DNA of 64,000 bases from Corynebacterium minutissimum (GTDB taxonomy: Bacteria > Actinomycetota > Actinomycetes > Mycobacteriales > Mycobacteriaceae), in NCBI RefSeq assembly GCF_016889765.1, contig NZ_CP069533.1, forward strand, positions 992,001 through 1,056,000, read 5' to 3'. The notes beneath the pieces are model-generated. The model was not told the origin of the DNA. It saw nothing but the letters and a program-made list of their open reading frames with translations, and searched no databases. Shown in pieces: positions 35,262-43,366 of the stretch. The stretch's first letter is position 1. Each line of letters starts with the position of its first letter. The translations under genes and the position numbers were made by a program.

Positions 35262-36458
35262 ATGAGGGAACTGGGTGAACATCTGCGCAATCATGCCGAG
35301 GACTATCGCGACGCAGTACATAGCCACTTTTTCAGCACTGTGGCACAGGCTCGCCAGATTTTCGCTCTCTCCATGAAGGACACGCACCCCTCGATGGCGC
35401 CGGCCTTGGCATGGGTGCTGGAGAATTTGGAAGATGGGGAGGTTCGGGGGGACGTCGCCAAGCGCATGGCCCTCATGGGCCGTGAACATCGCCGCCATGG
35501 GTTCCCACCGGAGGTGTATCCACAGTTTGAGGCTTCGCTCATACATGGGCTGGGGGTGCTGGGGCTCACGCCGCATCAGCATGAGGTGGCGGCGCGGACG
35601 ATTTCCCGTATCTGCGCACTGATGCAGGAGGCAGCACAGCTTGACGACGCCTCCGGGATCCCCCCTGCTCACAGCGCCCAGGTCGTGGCCGTGGAGAAGC
35701 CGAATCGGCGCACGGCCGTGGTGCGGCTGGAATCGGGTGTGCCGCTGGAGTACCGCGCAGGCCAGCACGTTCCGGTCACCTCGCAGCTCACGCCCGGCAC
35801 CTGGCGCCTGCTCACCCCGGCTGCCCCGTCGGATCCTTCGGGGCAGTTGACCTTCCACGTGGCGCTGGCGGGCGAGGCCTCGTCGATGTTAGCCATGGCG
35901 CAGCCGGGCGATTGGTGGACTCTGGGCGCGCCTGCCGGTGAACCGGTGACCCTGGATTCCTCCACGACGCTCATCTCGTTCGGCACAGGATGGGCCGGTG
36001 CGCGGGCGCTGCTTCTCGACGCCCTCCCCGACCTCCCCGTCGGCCTGCGCGTGGTCGTCGTTGCTCCCACGCCGGGCAAACACTATGACACGGAGTTCCG
36101 GGCCAACCTGATGGCCCTCGTTCCTTCCCTCGACATTCAGCACATTGTCCGCGATGCCCACGATCCCTGGCTGCTGGGCGCAACAGCACCGGCGGAGGGC
36201 TTTGAGCCTCTCGTGGCGGAGGAGTCCATGGAACCCGTCCTCGCCCGCGGCACGGACCGCCGTTTCGTGCTCATTGGCCCGGCGGATCGCGTCGAGGTAG
36301 CTCAGGCGGCGCTGCTCAAGGGCGGGGTGCCTCCTGAGTCAATATTGACGGAGGGCTGGCAACGCGGTAGCGAGTGGACGGCTTCGGCCGCCGAGCTCGA
36401 CGGCTGGGGCGATGACTGGGAGGCCTGGGCTGCGTGGAAGAAATCGCAGTGGGCTTAA
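35262..36458 (+). CDS. Flavohemoglobin-like protein with degenerate active sites
   Basis: 398 residues arranged like Hmp: a globin-like domain (1-135), then an FAD- and an NAD-type reductase domain. The globin part keeps Phe CD1 (in ARQIFALS) and the proximal histidine (GREHRRHGFPPEVY), but the distal B10 tyrosine is replaced by Phe (HSHFF). In the reductase part the FAD motif RxYS has become RLLT, the NAD loop GxGxTP has become GTGWAGAR, and the C-terminal CG-P and F-G signatures are changed. NO dioxygenase activity is therefore uncertain; heme binding may persist. The last 30 residues are Trp-rich. Encoded alone. Confidence 0.75.
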   Translation: MRELGEHLRNHAEDYRDAVHSHFFSTVAQARQIFALSMKDTHPSMAPALAWVLENLEDGEVRGDVAKRMALMGREHRRHGFPPEVYPQFEASLIHGLGVLGLTPHQHEVAARTISRICALMQEAAQLDDASGIPPAHSAQVVAVEKPNRRTAVVRLESGVPLEYRAGQHVPVTSQLTPGTWRLLTPAAPSDPSGQLTFHVALAGEASSMLAMAQPGDWWTLGAPAGEPVTLDSSTTLISFGTGWAGARALLLDALPDLPVGLRVVVVAPTPGKHYDTEFRANLMALVPSLDIQHIVRDAHDPWLLGATAPAEGFEPLVAEESMEPVLARGTDRRFVLIGPADRVEVAQAALLKGGVPPESILTEGWQRGSEWTASAAELDGWGDDWEAWAAWKKSQWA

Positions 36459-36477
36459 GCACTCGAAGCGCTTAAGC
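36453..36477. terminator. Shared hairpin over both stop codons of convergent genes
   Basis: GCTTAAGC (36453-36460) and GCTTAAGC (36470-36477) form an 8-bp stem with a 9-base loop. The TAA of each convergent gene lies within an arm. No long T-run on either side. Confidence 0.45.
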
Positions 36478-37281
36478 GTCTAAAACGGGAAGGGATTCCC
36501 TGACTTTCGCCACGGTGTCCGCGTCCACCTCGCCGTAGAGAATCTCCGGTTCATATCCGGCTTCGGCCACGCGGGTGCCATCGGGCGCCACGAGTACTGA
36601 ATGGCCAATGCCGGTTGGCCCCGAGGCTTCCCCTGCCTTCGCTTCCCCTCCCGGGCGCGCCTGGCCAGCGGCAAGGATGTAGCTGGTGGAATCCAAGGCG
36701 CGGGCAGCGGACAGCAGGCGCCATTGCTCCAGTTTGCCCGGACCATCTGCCCAGCTGGTGGGCACGACGATGACCTGCGCGCCCTGGCGGGCAAGCTCCT
36801 TGAACTGCTCCGGGAAGCGGATGTCATAGCATGTAGCCACACCGACGGTGATGTCGCCGGCGTCGAAGACCACGAGGGACTCACCTGGGCGGACGGTATC
36901 GGATTCTTTGTATTTAAAGGCGTCGTAGGTGTGGATCTTCTCATAGCCGTCCACCACACCCGGTCCGGCAATGAGCGCCACATTGGCCACGCGGTTGATT
37001 GTCTTGCCGTCACGCTCGACGGTATCGGCGGGGGCAAACATGCCCAGCACCACATAGACCTCGAGCTCTTCTGCCAGCTCGCGCACTGCTGTGGCCACGT
37101 GGCCGTCGAGCCCCTCCGCATTGGGGTCGAGGCGCCCAGAGTCGAAGCTCTGGGTGGTGGCCTCCGGCAAGACGATGAGCGAGGCGCCATTCTCGGCGGC
37201 CTCCCGAATCTTTTCGAGAGCTACCGCCAGGTTCTCCTCCACGTCTCCAGTGCTGGTCAACTGTACTGCTGCTACCTTCAT
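36472..37281 (-). CDS. Carbon-nitrogen hydrolase (nitrilase superfamily, omega-amidase-like)
   Basis: 269 residues from ATG 37281 (MKVAAVQLTST). The catalytic triad is visible: Glu in LIVLPEATTQ, Lys in YEKIHTYDAF and Cys in VGVATCYDIRFPE. The HTYDAFKYKESD stretch resembles the Nit1/Nit2 branch, which includes omega-amidase and deaminated glutathione amidase. It hydrolyses a small cytosolic amide. Convergent with the flavohemoglobin-like gene; no operon partner. Confidence 0.9.
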   Translation of the reverse strand: MKVAAVQLTSTGDVEENLAVALEKIREAAENGASLIVLPEATTQSFDSGRLDPNAEGLDGHVATAVRELAEELEVYVVLGMFAPADTVERDGKTINRVANVALIAGPGVVDGYEKIHTYDAFKYKESDTVRPGESLVVFDAGDITVGVATCYDIRFPEQFKELARQGAQVIVVPTSWADGPGKLEQWRLLSAARALDSTSYILAAGQARPGGEAKAGEASGPTGIGHSVLVAPDGTRVAEAGYEPEILYGEVDADTVAKVRESLPVLDA

Positions 37282-37310
37282 GCGGCCCACGGTAGACGAG
37301 CCCGGGCTAG

Positions 37311-37319
37311 TTATCCACA
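37311..37319 (+). other. Single perfect DnaA box
   Basis: TTATCCACA lies between two divergent genes. One box alone does not make an origin; it may be chance or a DnaA-titrating or regulatory site. Confidence 0.3.
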
Positions 37320-37382
37320 GATTTCGTTCTTCAGTGTCTGTGCCTCTTTACCTTGCCGTGTTCGTGCCGCACTCTGGGCTGC

Positions 37383-37643
37383 ATGAATCATCTCGATATT
37401 GACCCCGCAGCGCTTCCGCATATCCGTTCTCTCTACGACCATCGCCCGCCACCCGGCCCTACAGCTCTAGATGCCCCGCCCCGCACCGCGGCGGCTCTTG
37501 CACGTTTAGCTTCGCGGTGGGAATCTTCCCGCCATTCCAGTGACACCGCGCGCGTGGCCCAATTAGAGGACCTGGAGCGTTTCGTGGTGGCGGCCCACGA
37601 TATCGATTCCGGGCTATCAGCCGGCTTGGGTGACGCCCGATGA
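37383..37643 (+). CDS. Small protein upstream of DUF1023 hydrolase
   Basis: 86 residues from ATG 37383 (MNHLDIDPAALPHIRSL). Its second half is helical and rich in Ala/Arg, with a W in LARLASRWESSRH. The stop overlaps the next start (ATGA), so the two are translated together. Small helical proteins often stand beside DUF1023 hydrolases in actinobacteria, some of them WXG100-related; a true WXG motif is not seen here. No function is known. Confidence 0.6.
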   Translation: MNHLDIDPAALPHIRSLYDHRPPPGPTALDAPPRTAAALARLASRWESSRHSSDTARVAQLEDLERFVVAAHDIDSGLSAGLGDAR

Positions 37644-38815
37644 GTATCGCTTATGCTCTCTATGCGACCTCCTCTGCGCTCGCCACTTCATCCCATGAGC
37701 TGGATCGTTATATCGATGCGTCCCACCATCATTGGGTAGCTCTAGCTATCTCCGGCGCCGCTGGCGATGCTGCCCGCTCCTCTCTTCGCCGCGCCACAGA
37801 TAACCTTCTCAACCCCGCCCAACAAATGCGTGCGGCCGCCCAGATCGTGTCGCTGTACGCTCCCCTCCAGGAGAAGATTGAGAACCTTCGCGCCCGCCTC
37901 AGTGCTTCCCCTCTTACCCATCCACGCAGTAGTCTCATGGGCCAGCTCGATGCGCTTGCCGACGCCCTCGATTGGGCCTGCGCCCGCCAACTCCACGCCC
38001 TGTGCACTCCGGAAATGTCCGCTCCCCCAACTCGCTTAGAGGACTTCGCCGACCTTTCCCTGGCTGAGCTCCATCAGGTGCAGCTCAGCGTCGCCAGCGA
38101 CGAGGTCCGCGCGCTGGCCGCCGCAAACCCCGACATGACCATTCTGGAGACCAGCCCCGGGCGGCTCGTGGCTCTTATCGACCCTTCTGGACTAGCCACT
38201 CAGCCCGCTCAAGTGCCTCAGGTCAACACCTTCGTGGGCGGCGTGGGTTCTTCCGATCCTGCAGGCTGGTCAACCTCGCTTGAGCGGGCTCGCTCCATTG
38301 CCCATGCCACCGGTGGGCCCACAGTGGCATGGCTCGGCTATTCCGCCCCTTCCTCCTTACCGCGCGCCGCGCACGAGGAGCCGGCCCGGCGCGGTGCTGC
38401 GGAGCTCATTCGCTTTCAACGTGCACTTCATGCTCGTTTTCCCCAGGCACAGCACATGCTTGTCGGATATTCCTATGGCTCGGTCGTGGTGGGCAAGGCA
38501 GCACATGAGGCGAAGGTTGCTGATGACATCGTGCTCGTCGGCAGCCCTGGTGCCTCCACCACCAGCGCGGACCAGCTCCACGGCCGAGTGTGGAGTGCAA
38601 CCAATGCCGACGATCCCATTGCTCTGACCACCGGCCCCCTCGGCGGCATCCACGGACCTAGTCCGTCTTCCCCCACCTTCGGCGCTTCTCCCCTCCCCGG
38701 CGCGAACGGCTTACCGGGCGACCATGGCACCTATTGGAAAGACCCCGCATTTCTGCGAGGTCTAGGCTCTATTGCTCAGCGCCCTCATCTTGAAGACCAC
38801 AATGTCCTACCGTAA
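37640..38815 (+). CDS. Alpha/beta hydrolase of the DUF1023 family
   Basis: 391 residues. The N-terminal 180 residues are helical (ATSSHELDRYIDASHHHWVALAIS and following) and may pair with the small partner. The hydrolase part runs from about residue 185, with VAWLGYSAPSSLP and the nucleophile elbow MLVGYSYGSVVVGKAA, serine being the likely nucleophile; the histidine is probably in GLPGDHGTYW and the aspartate in NADDPIALTTG. Family members are found in ESX-bearing actinobacteria, with substrates unknown. No signal peptide. Coupled to the small gene by ATGA. Confidence 0.8.
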   Translation: MSIAYALYATSSALATSSHELDRYIDASHHHWVALAISGAAGDAARSSLRRATDNLLNPAQQMRAAAQIVSLYAPLQEKIENLRARLSASPLTHPRSSLMGQLDALADALDWACARQLHALCTPEMSAPPTRLEDFADLSLAELHQVQLSVASDEVRALAAANPDMTILETSPGRLVALIDPSGLATQPAQVPQVNTFVGGVGSSDPAGWSTSLERARSIAHATGGPTVAWLGYSAPSSLPRAAHEEPARRGAAELIRFQRALHARFPQAQHMLVGYSYGSVVVGKAAHEAKVADDIVLVGSPGASTTSADQLHGRVWSATNADDPIALTTGPLGGIHGPSPSSPTFGASPLPGANGLPGDHGTYWKDPAFLRGLGSIAQRPHLEDHNVLP

Positions 38816-39032
38816 CGACGACGGGAACGTCCGAATGGTCTACGCTTGGGTCAATAGTGTCGAGATAGTCGCGTACCTGTGCTTCGGCGTTTTTAAGTTG
38901 AGCTGTACTTGTTGCGTTTTCTCATCGATCACCAAGTCCCAGCCATGCTCCCACCGAGAGGCGGTAACAGCTACAGGAGCCACAGTTTTAGTCACCGCCG
39001 ACCACCTTCCTCACTTCTTCGATATCTAGTCT

Positions 39033-40553
39033 CTAGAATAGGCCAGCGTGCTCCTCTGAGTAAGACACGAGCATGTTCTTAGTCTCCTGATAGTGCCCCA
39101 GCATCATAAGGTGATTCTCACGGCCGATGCCAGACTCCTTGTAGCCGCCGAAGGCACTGTGGGCGGGGTACACGTGGTAGTGGTTAATCCACACGCGTCC
39201 GGCCTGAATCTCGCGGCCAGCGCGGTAGCAGGTGTTCTGGTGGCGCGACCACACGCCGGCACCGAGGCCGAAGTTGGTGTCGTTCGCAATCTGGATGGCT
39301 TCCTCGAAATCCTTGAACGTGGCCACGGAGAGCACCGGGCCGAAGATCTCCTCGCGGAAGATGCGCATATCGTTGGTGCCCTTAAACACGGTGGGCTCGA
39401 TGTAGTAGCCATTCTCCAGGCCTTCCACCTTGTTCACGTGGCCACCGACGAGGGTCTCCGCACCTTCCTTCGGGCCCACTTCGAGGTACTCAGTGATTTT
39501 GTCCATCTGCTCCTGCGAGGCCTGGGCACCCATCATGGTCTCGGTGTCGAGCGGGTGCCCAATCTTGATCTTCTTCACGCGCTCCACGGCCAGCTCAAGG
39601 AACTTGTCCGCGATGTCCTCGTGGATGAGCGCACGCGACGGGCAAGTGCAGACCTCGCCCTGGTTGAGGGCGAACATGACAAAGCCCTCGACGCACTTCT
39701 CTAGGTAGTCATCGTCCTTATCCATGATGTCGGCGAAGAAGATGGACGGCGACTTTCCGCCCAGCTCCAGGGTGACCGGAATGACCTTGTCAGCAGCGGT
39801 CTTGTTGATGATCTTGCCCACCGGGGTGGAGCCGGTAAAGGCAATCTTGGCAATGCGGTCAGAACCGGACAATGCTGCACCGGCTTCCTCGCCGACACCA
39901 TTGACGATGTTGAGCACGCCCTTGGGCAGGAGGTCCTCGATAATCTCGATGAGCAGCAGGATGGACGCAGGCGTCTGCTCCGCCGGCTTCATCACAATGG
40001 TGTTGCCGGCAGCTAGTGCCGGAGCAATCTTCCATGCGGCCATAAGCAGAGGAAAGTTCCACGGAATAATCTGGCCTACCACACCCAGCGGCTCGTGGAA
40101 GTGATACGCCACGGTGTCCTGATCAATCTGGGAAAGTCGGCCTTCTTGGGCGCGGATGGCGCCGGCGAAGTAGCGGAAGTGATCCACGGCCAGCGGGATG
40201 TCAGCGGCGAGGGTCTCACGTACAGCCTTGCCGTTCTCCCAGGTTTCCGCGACAGCAATCTTCTCCAGGTTCTCCTCGATACGGTCTGCAATGCGGTGCA
40301 ACAGTAGCGCACGTTCTGCCGGGGTGGTCTTGCCGAAGGTCTCGAAGGCCTTCTCGGCGGCGTCGATAGCCAGATTAATGTCCGCTTCCTTGCCGCGGGC
40401 GACCTGGCAGAAGACCTCACCGGTGACCGGGGTGATGTTGTCCATGTACTCGCCATCGACGGGCGCGACCCACTCGCCGCCGATGTAGTTGTCGTAGCGC
40501 TCGCGGAAGGAGACGATGGCATCAGCGGTTCCGGGGTTTGCATACAAAGTCAT
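39033..40553 (-). CDS. ald: NAD-dependent acetaldehyde/aldehyde dehydrogenase
   Basis: 506 residues. Catalytic cysteine in ALNQGEVCTCPSRALIH and glutamate in VTLELGGKSP, with the NAD loop AFTGSTPVGKII. The NQGEVCTCPSR form is typical of the acetaldehyde dehydrogenases (ExaC/AldA) needed for ethanol use, and its position after hspR equals that of ald (cg3096) in C. glutamicum. It makes acetate, which pta-ackA can then activate. Transcribed separately from hspR, behind a terminator and a palindromic element. Confidence 0.92.
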   Translation of the reverse strand: MTLYANPGTADAIVSFRERYDNYIGGEWVAPVDGEYMDNITPVTGEVFCQVARGKEADINLAIDAAEKAFETFGKTTPAERALLLHRIADRIEENLEKIAVAETWENGKAVRETLAADIPLAVDHFRYFAGAIRAQEGRLSQIDQDTVAYHFHEPLGVVGQIIPWNFPLLMAAWKIAPALAAGNTIVMKPAEQTPASILLLIEIIEDLLPKGVLNIVNGVGEEAGAALSGSDRIAKIAFTGSTPVGKIINKTAADKVIPVTLELGGKSPSIFFADIMDKDDDYLEKCVEGFVMFALNQGEVCTCPSRALIHEDIADKFLELAVERVKKIKIGHPLDTETMMGAQASQEQMDKITEYLEVGPKEGAETLVGGHVNKVEGLENGYYIEPTVFKGTNDMRIFREEIFGPVLSVATFKDFEEAIQIANDTNFGLGAGVWSRHQNTCYRAGREIQAGRVWINHYHVYPAHSAFGGYKESGIGRENHLMMLGHYQETKNMLVSYSEEHAGLF

Positions 40554-40733
40554 GTGCGTAGTGCCTTTCTTGTGGGTTCTTTTCCATCACGGCGGCCGCC
40601 CACACAAAGCCTCATGGAAGTGATGGGCAACACAACGTTGAATGCGAGTGTAGCTATATATTTTGCCAAACTCACGTTTTTCCTCAAGAAAGCTTTTGGT
40701 CCTGGGCCGTTACCTAGAAGGTGGCCTAGAAAA

Positions 40734-40802
40734 GGTGCCCTAACTGACGGAGATCTGGGCTCCAGAGCAATTTTGGGCAGGATCTTCGTCAGTTAGGGCC
40801 CC
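40734..40802. repeat. Palindromic intergenic element A (GAGCAAT-bulge type)
   Basis: Left arm 40734-40755 and right arm 40781-40802 pair at 20 of 22 positions (GCCCTAACTGAC with GTCAGTTAGGGC at the core). Between them lie a small CTGG-GCT-CCAG hairpin (40755-40765) and GAGCAAT (40765-40771). On the minus strand the right end runs into CCTTTTC, so it can act as a terminator. The same layout with different stem bases occurs at 54641 (element B). Confidence 0.75.
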
Positions 40803-40905
40803 TGGGAGCGCGGCAGGCACGAAGGCCGGGCCCAAACAGTCGGCCGGGCTCAAGCGGGCGGCCGGGCAGGACCGAACGAGGCTAGAAAGGCCGAAAACAG
40901 TAGAA

Positions 40906-40926
40906 CCCCCTCCATCAAGGAGGGGG
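40906..40926 (-). terminator. Terminator of the dnaK-grpE-dnaJ-hspR operon
   Basis: CCCCCTCC (40906-40913) and GGAGGGGG (40919-40926) form an 8-bp GC-rich stem with a 5-base loop, ten bases after the hspR stop. On the minus strand TTCTACTGTTTTC follows. The 382-base gap to ald also holds element A and a GC-rich filler with repeated GGCCGGGC motifs (about 40822-40866). Confidence 0.75.
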
Positions 40927-40935
40927 TAAAGGCGC

Positions 40936-41355
40936 CTAGTTGTGGCGGCCGCGGCGCGGCTTCCACATCACCACAGAGGTGGAGCGCGGCACGTGGACGA
41001 GCTCGCCGCGCGAGGGGCGGGCTTGGTTGCGTAACCGATCGACTTCTGCTTGGAGTTCATCGCGCTCAGCAGCGAGGCGGTCACGCTCGGCAGTGAGCTC
41101 GATGATGGACTTAATGCCCGCCAGGTTCACGCCATCGTCCTGCGACAAGGTCTGAATCTTACGGAGCAATTCAATGTCGTTTTCAGAGTAGCGGCGGCCG
41201 CCGCCCGAGGTGCGGGCTGGGGACACCAGCCCCATCCGGTCATACGTGCGCAGGGTTTGCGCATGCATACCGGACAGCTCCGCCGCCACGGAAATGACGT
41301 ACATGGCCTTCGGCTTTGCGGTATCGCTTCTGCCTGGTGTTTCCTTGTTCATCAT
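40936..41355 (-). CDS. hspR: HspR, MerR-family heat-shock repressor
   Basis: 139 residues (or 138 from the second ATG, 41352, which is better spaced to GAGG). The MerR helix-turn-helix is AMYVISVAAELSGMHAQTLRTY followed by the wing RTSGGGRRYSENDIELL. A leucine/glutamate-rich coiled coil (ERDRLAAERDELQAEVDRL) and a basic tail ending PRRGRHN follow. HspR with DnaK as co-repressor binds HAIR sites, here seen upstream of clpB and dnaK. Last gene of the dnaK operon, 10 bases after dnaJ. Confidence 0.96.
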   Translation of the reverse strand: MMNKETPGRSDTAKPKAMYVISVAAELSGMHAQTLRTYDRMGLVSPARTSGGGRRYSENDIELLRKIQTLSQDDGVNLAGIKSIIELTAERDRLAAERDELQAEVDRLRNQARPSRGELVHVPRSTSVVMWKPRRGRHN

Positions 41356-41365
41356 TTACCTCTTT

Positions 41366-42574
41366 CTAACGCATGACCGGGTTTCCGGCCCAGCCCTTGC
41401 GCGGGTCAAAGCCGGAGTCCTTCTCCGCCTGCGCGTAGGTGCGCAGCGCCGAGGAGGCGGCAGCGTCCAAGTTAGAGGGCACGGTTACTTGCACGGTCAC
41501 CATGAGGTCGCCGGCTTTACCGGAGCGCTTTGGCACACCGCGGCCCTTCACGCGCAAGGTGCGGCCGTCCGGGGTGCCAGCAGGAACCTTGACGCGCACC
41601 GGCGAATCGAGGGTAGGCACCGTGATCGTGTCCCCCAACGCCAGCTCCGCAAAGGAGACCGGAACGGTGACGTGCAGGTCATCGCCGTCACGGGTGAAGA
41701 CCTCGTCGGGCTTGACGGTCACGGCAACGAAGAGGTCACCAGACGGCGTGCCGTTAGGACCGGCCTCACCTTGGCCGGCGAGGCGCACCTTTTGGCCGTC
41801 GATAACACCGGCGGGGATGCGCACCGTAATCGAGCGCGTGCGGTGCACGGTACCGGTACCAGAGCAATCCGCGCAGGGATCCTCCACGCGCTGGCCGGTG
41901 CCGCCGCAGTCAGTACACGGCGCTGACAGGCCGAAGGAGCCGCGCTGCTCCGAGGTAAAGCCCGTGCCGTCACAGGTCGAGCACGTCGACAATTTGCCAG
42001 TCTTCGAACCCGAACCATGGCAGGTCGTACACGGCGCCTCGCCGCTGAGCTGCAGCGGGATGGTCGTGCCCTTGGCGGCCTCGCGGAAGGAAAGGGTTAT
42101 GTGCGTTTCGACGTCGGCCCCCCGCGACGGCCGAGCTGAGTGGCCAGCACTACCGCCGCGGTTGAAAACGCCACCGAAGATATCCCCAAAACCGCCGCCT
42201 TGAGCCGATCCTCGAGGGGATCCTCCGAAGATATCGGAGAGGTCGAAGTCTTGCGCACCCGGTCCACCCATGTGCGTGGATCGAAACCCGCCGGGAAACC
42301 CGGCGCCTCCTCTCCGTCCAAAGCCGCCGCCGCTGCGCATCATGGCCTTGAACTGATCGTAGTTCTTGCGTTCGGAAGCATCTGACAGCACGTCGTAGGC
42401 TTCAGCCACCTGCTTGAACTTCTCCGCTGCCTCCGGGTTGTCCGGGTTGGCGTCGGGGTGATTCGCGCGGGCGAGCTTGCGGTAGGCGTGCTTAATCTCG
42501 TCGGCGGTAGCGGACGAGGAGACCCCCAGATCCGCGTAGTAATCTTTGTCTGCCCATTCTGGCTTAGCATTCAC
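41366..42574 (-). CDS. dnaJ: DnaJ co-chaperone
   Basis: 402 residues from GTG 42574, nine bases after AGGAGG. J domain (DYYADLGVSSSATADEIKHAYRK with HPD), a Gly/Phe-rich region (SGGGFGRRGGAGFPGGF), then four zinc motifs CTTCHGSG, CSTCDGTG, CTDCGGTG and CADCSGTG, and the C-terminal substrate domain. It delivers clients to DnaK and stimulates its ATPase. A hairpin between grpE and dnaJ may lower its expression relative to dnaK. Confidence 0.96.
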   Translation of the reverse strand: MNAKPEWADKDYYADLGVSSSATADEIKHAYRKLARANHPDANPDNPEAAEKFKQVAEAYDVLSDASERKNYDQFKAMMRSGGGFGRRGGAGFPGGFRSTHMGGPGAQDFDLSDIFGGSPRGSAQGGGFGDIFGGVFNRGGSAGHSARPSRGADVETHITLSFREAAKGTTIPLQLSGEAPCTTCHGSGSKTGKLSTCSTCDGTGFTSEQRGSFGLSAPCTDCGGTGQRVEDPCADCSGTGTVHRTRSITVRIPAGVIDGQKVRLAGQGEAGPNGTPSGDLFVAVTVKPDEVFTRDGDDLHVTVPVSFAELALGDTITVPTLDSPVRVKVPAGTPDGRTLRVKGRGVPKRSGKAGDLMVTVQVTVPSNLDAAASSALRTYAQAEKDSGFDPRKGWAGNPVMR

Positions 42575-42626
42575 TGGGCATCTCCTCCTTTCAGGAGAAT
42601 CTCAAAAGCTTGTATCTAAAAGAAGA

Positions 42627-42658
42627 GTGGCGCCAAGGACTCAACACCCTGACGCCAC
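42627..42658 (-). terminator. Hairpin between grpE and dnaJ, possible attenuator
   Basis: GTGGCG (42627-42632) pairs with CGCCAC (42653-42658), followed on the minus strand by TCTTCTTTTAG. It lies 9 bases after the grpE stop and could cause partial termination inside the operon or stabilise the upstream mRNA. Confidence 0.6.
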
Positions 42659-42667
42659 CATCTGTTG

Positions 42668-43363
42668 CTATTCTGCGCTATCCGGGTTGTCCGGACTCTC
42701 AGCTGAGTCGGCTGGGTCAGCAATAATCACCATGGCGGTGCGCACAACGCGCTCGCCTACCTTGTAGCCGCGGCGCAGCACGGTACCCACTGCCTGCTCA
42801 TCACCAGTGGAGAGGTCCTGGACGGCCTCGTGCACCTCGGGGTCGAAGACATCGCCTTCCTCACCGAAGGGAACCAGCTGGTTGTTAGTGAGCACGCCGT
42901 TGAGCTTGTCCGCGATGGCCTTGAGCGGGCCCTCGTTGAGGTCGCCGTGCTGGCGTGCGAGTTCCAGGTCATCAAGGATAGGCAGGAAATCTGCCAGGAC
43001 CTTGGCCTTAGAAGTCTCGATCAAAGCCTGACGGTCACGCTCGGTGCGACGGCGGTAGTTGGTGTACTCCGCGTTGAGGCGTTGGAGGTCCTCGGTGCGC
43101 TCAGCCAGCTGAGCCTCCAGGGAGTCCTCCACTGCCGCGTCGTCACCGGCAGCTGCTTCCTCGGCAATATCGCTCGCGGCGTCATTCACAGCAGCCTCGG
43201 CCTCAGCAGTGCCCGCAGTAGCGGCGTTGGCCTGAGCCTCAGCGGCCTCGTCCACGGCACCGTCAGCGGCAGCGGCCTCTGCGGCGGCAGCCTCCGCGGC
43301 GTCGGCGGAGGTTGCCTCAGGGTCGGTGTTGGCCGGGTTGCCCGGGTCCTGAGGGGAGGTCAT
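42668..43363 (-). CDS. grpE: GrpE nucleotide exchange factor
   Basis: 231 residues. The first 90 are Ala/Glu/Asp-rich and disordered, longer than in E. coli GrpE. A helical region (LAERTEDLQRLNAEYTNYRRRTERDRQ) and the beta domain (FGEEGDVFDPEVHEAVQDL ... VLRRGYKVGERVVRTAMVII) follow. GrpE releases ADP from DnaK. The start lies three bases after the dnaK stop and uses AAGGAG inside the dnaK end, so translation is coupled. Confidence 0.97.
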   Translation of the reverse strand: MTSPQDPGNPANTDPEATSADAAEAAAAEAAAADGAVDEAAEAQANAATAGTAEAEAAVNDAASDIAEEAAAGDDAAVEDSLEAQLAERTEDLQRLNAEYTNYRRRTERDRQALIETSKAKVLADFLPILDDLELARQHGDLNEGPLKAIADKLNGVLTNNQLVPFGEEGDVFDPEVHEAVQDLSTGDEQAVGTVLRRGYKVGERVVRTAMVIIADPADSAESPDNPDSAE

Positions 43364-43366
43364 GGT

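Noticed and set aside
37311..37319. DnaA box as sign of a replication origin
   Set aside because: Only one box, no AT-rich unwinding region, no dnaA, dnaN or parAB genes nearby.
38772..39029. 85-residue open frame after the DUF1023 gene
   Set aside because: Overlaps the end of that gene, no ribosome site, codon use unlike neighbours; the 217-base gap to ald seems noncoding.
42641..42647. ACTCAAC in the grpE-dnaJ gap as an HspR site
   Set aside because: No matching left half-site seven bases away; it lies in the loop of the hairpin.
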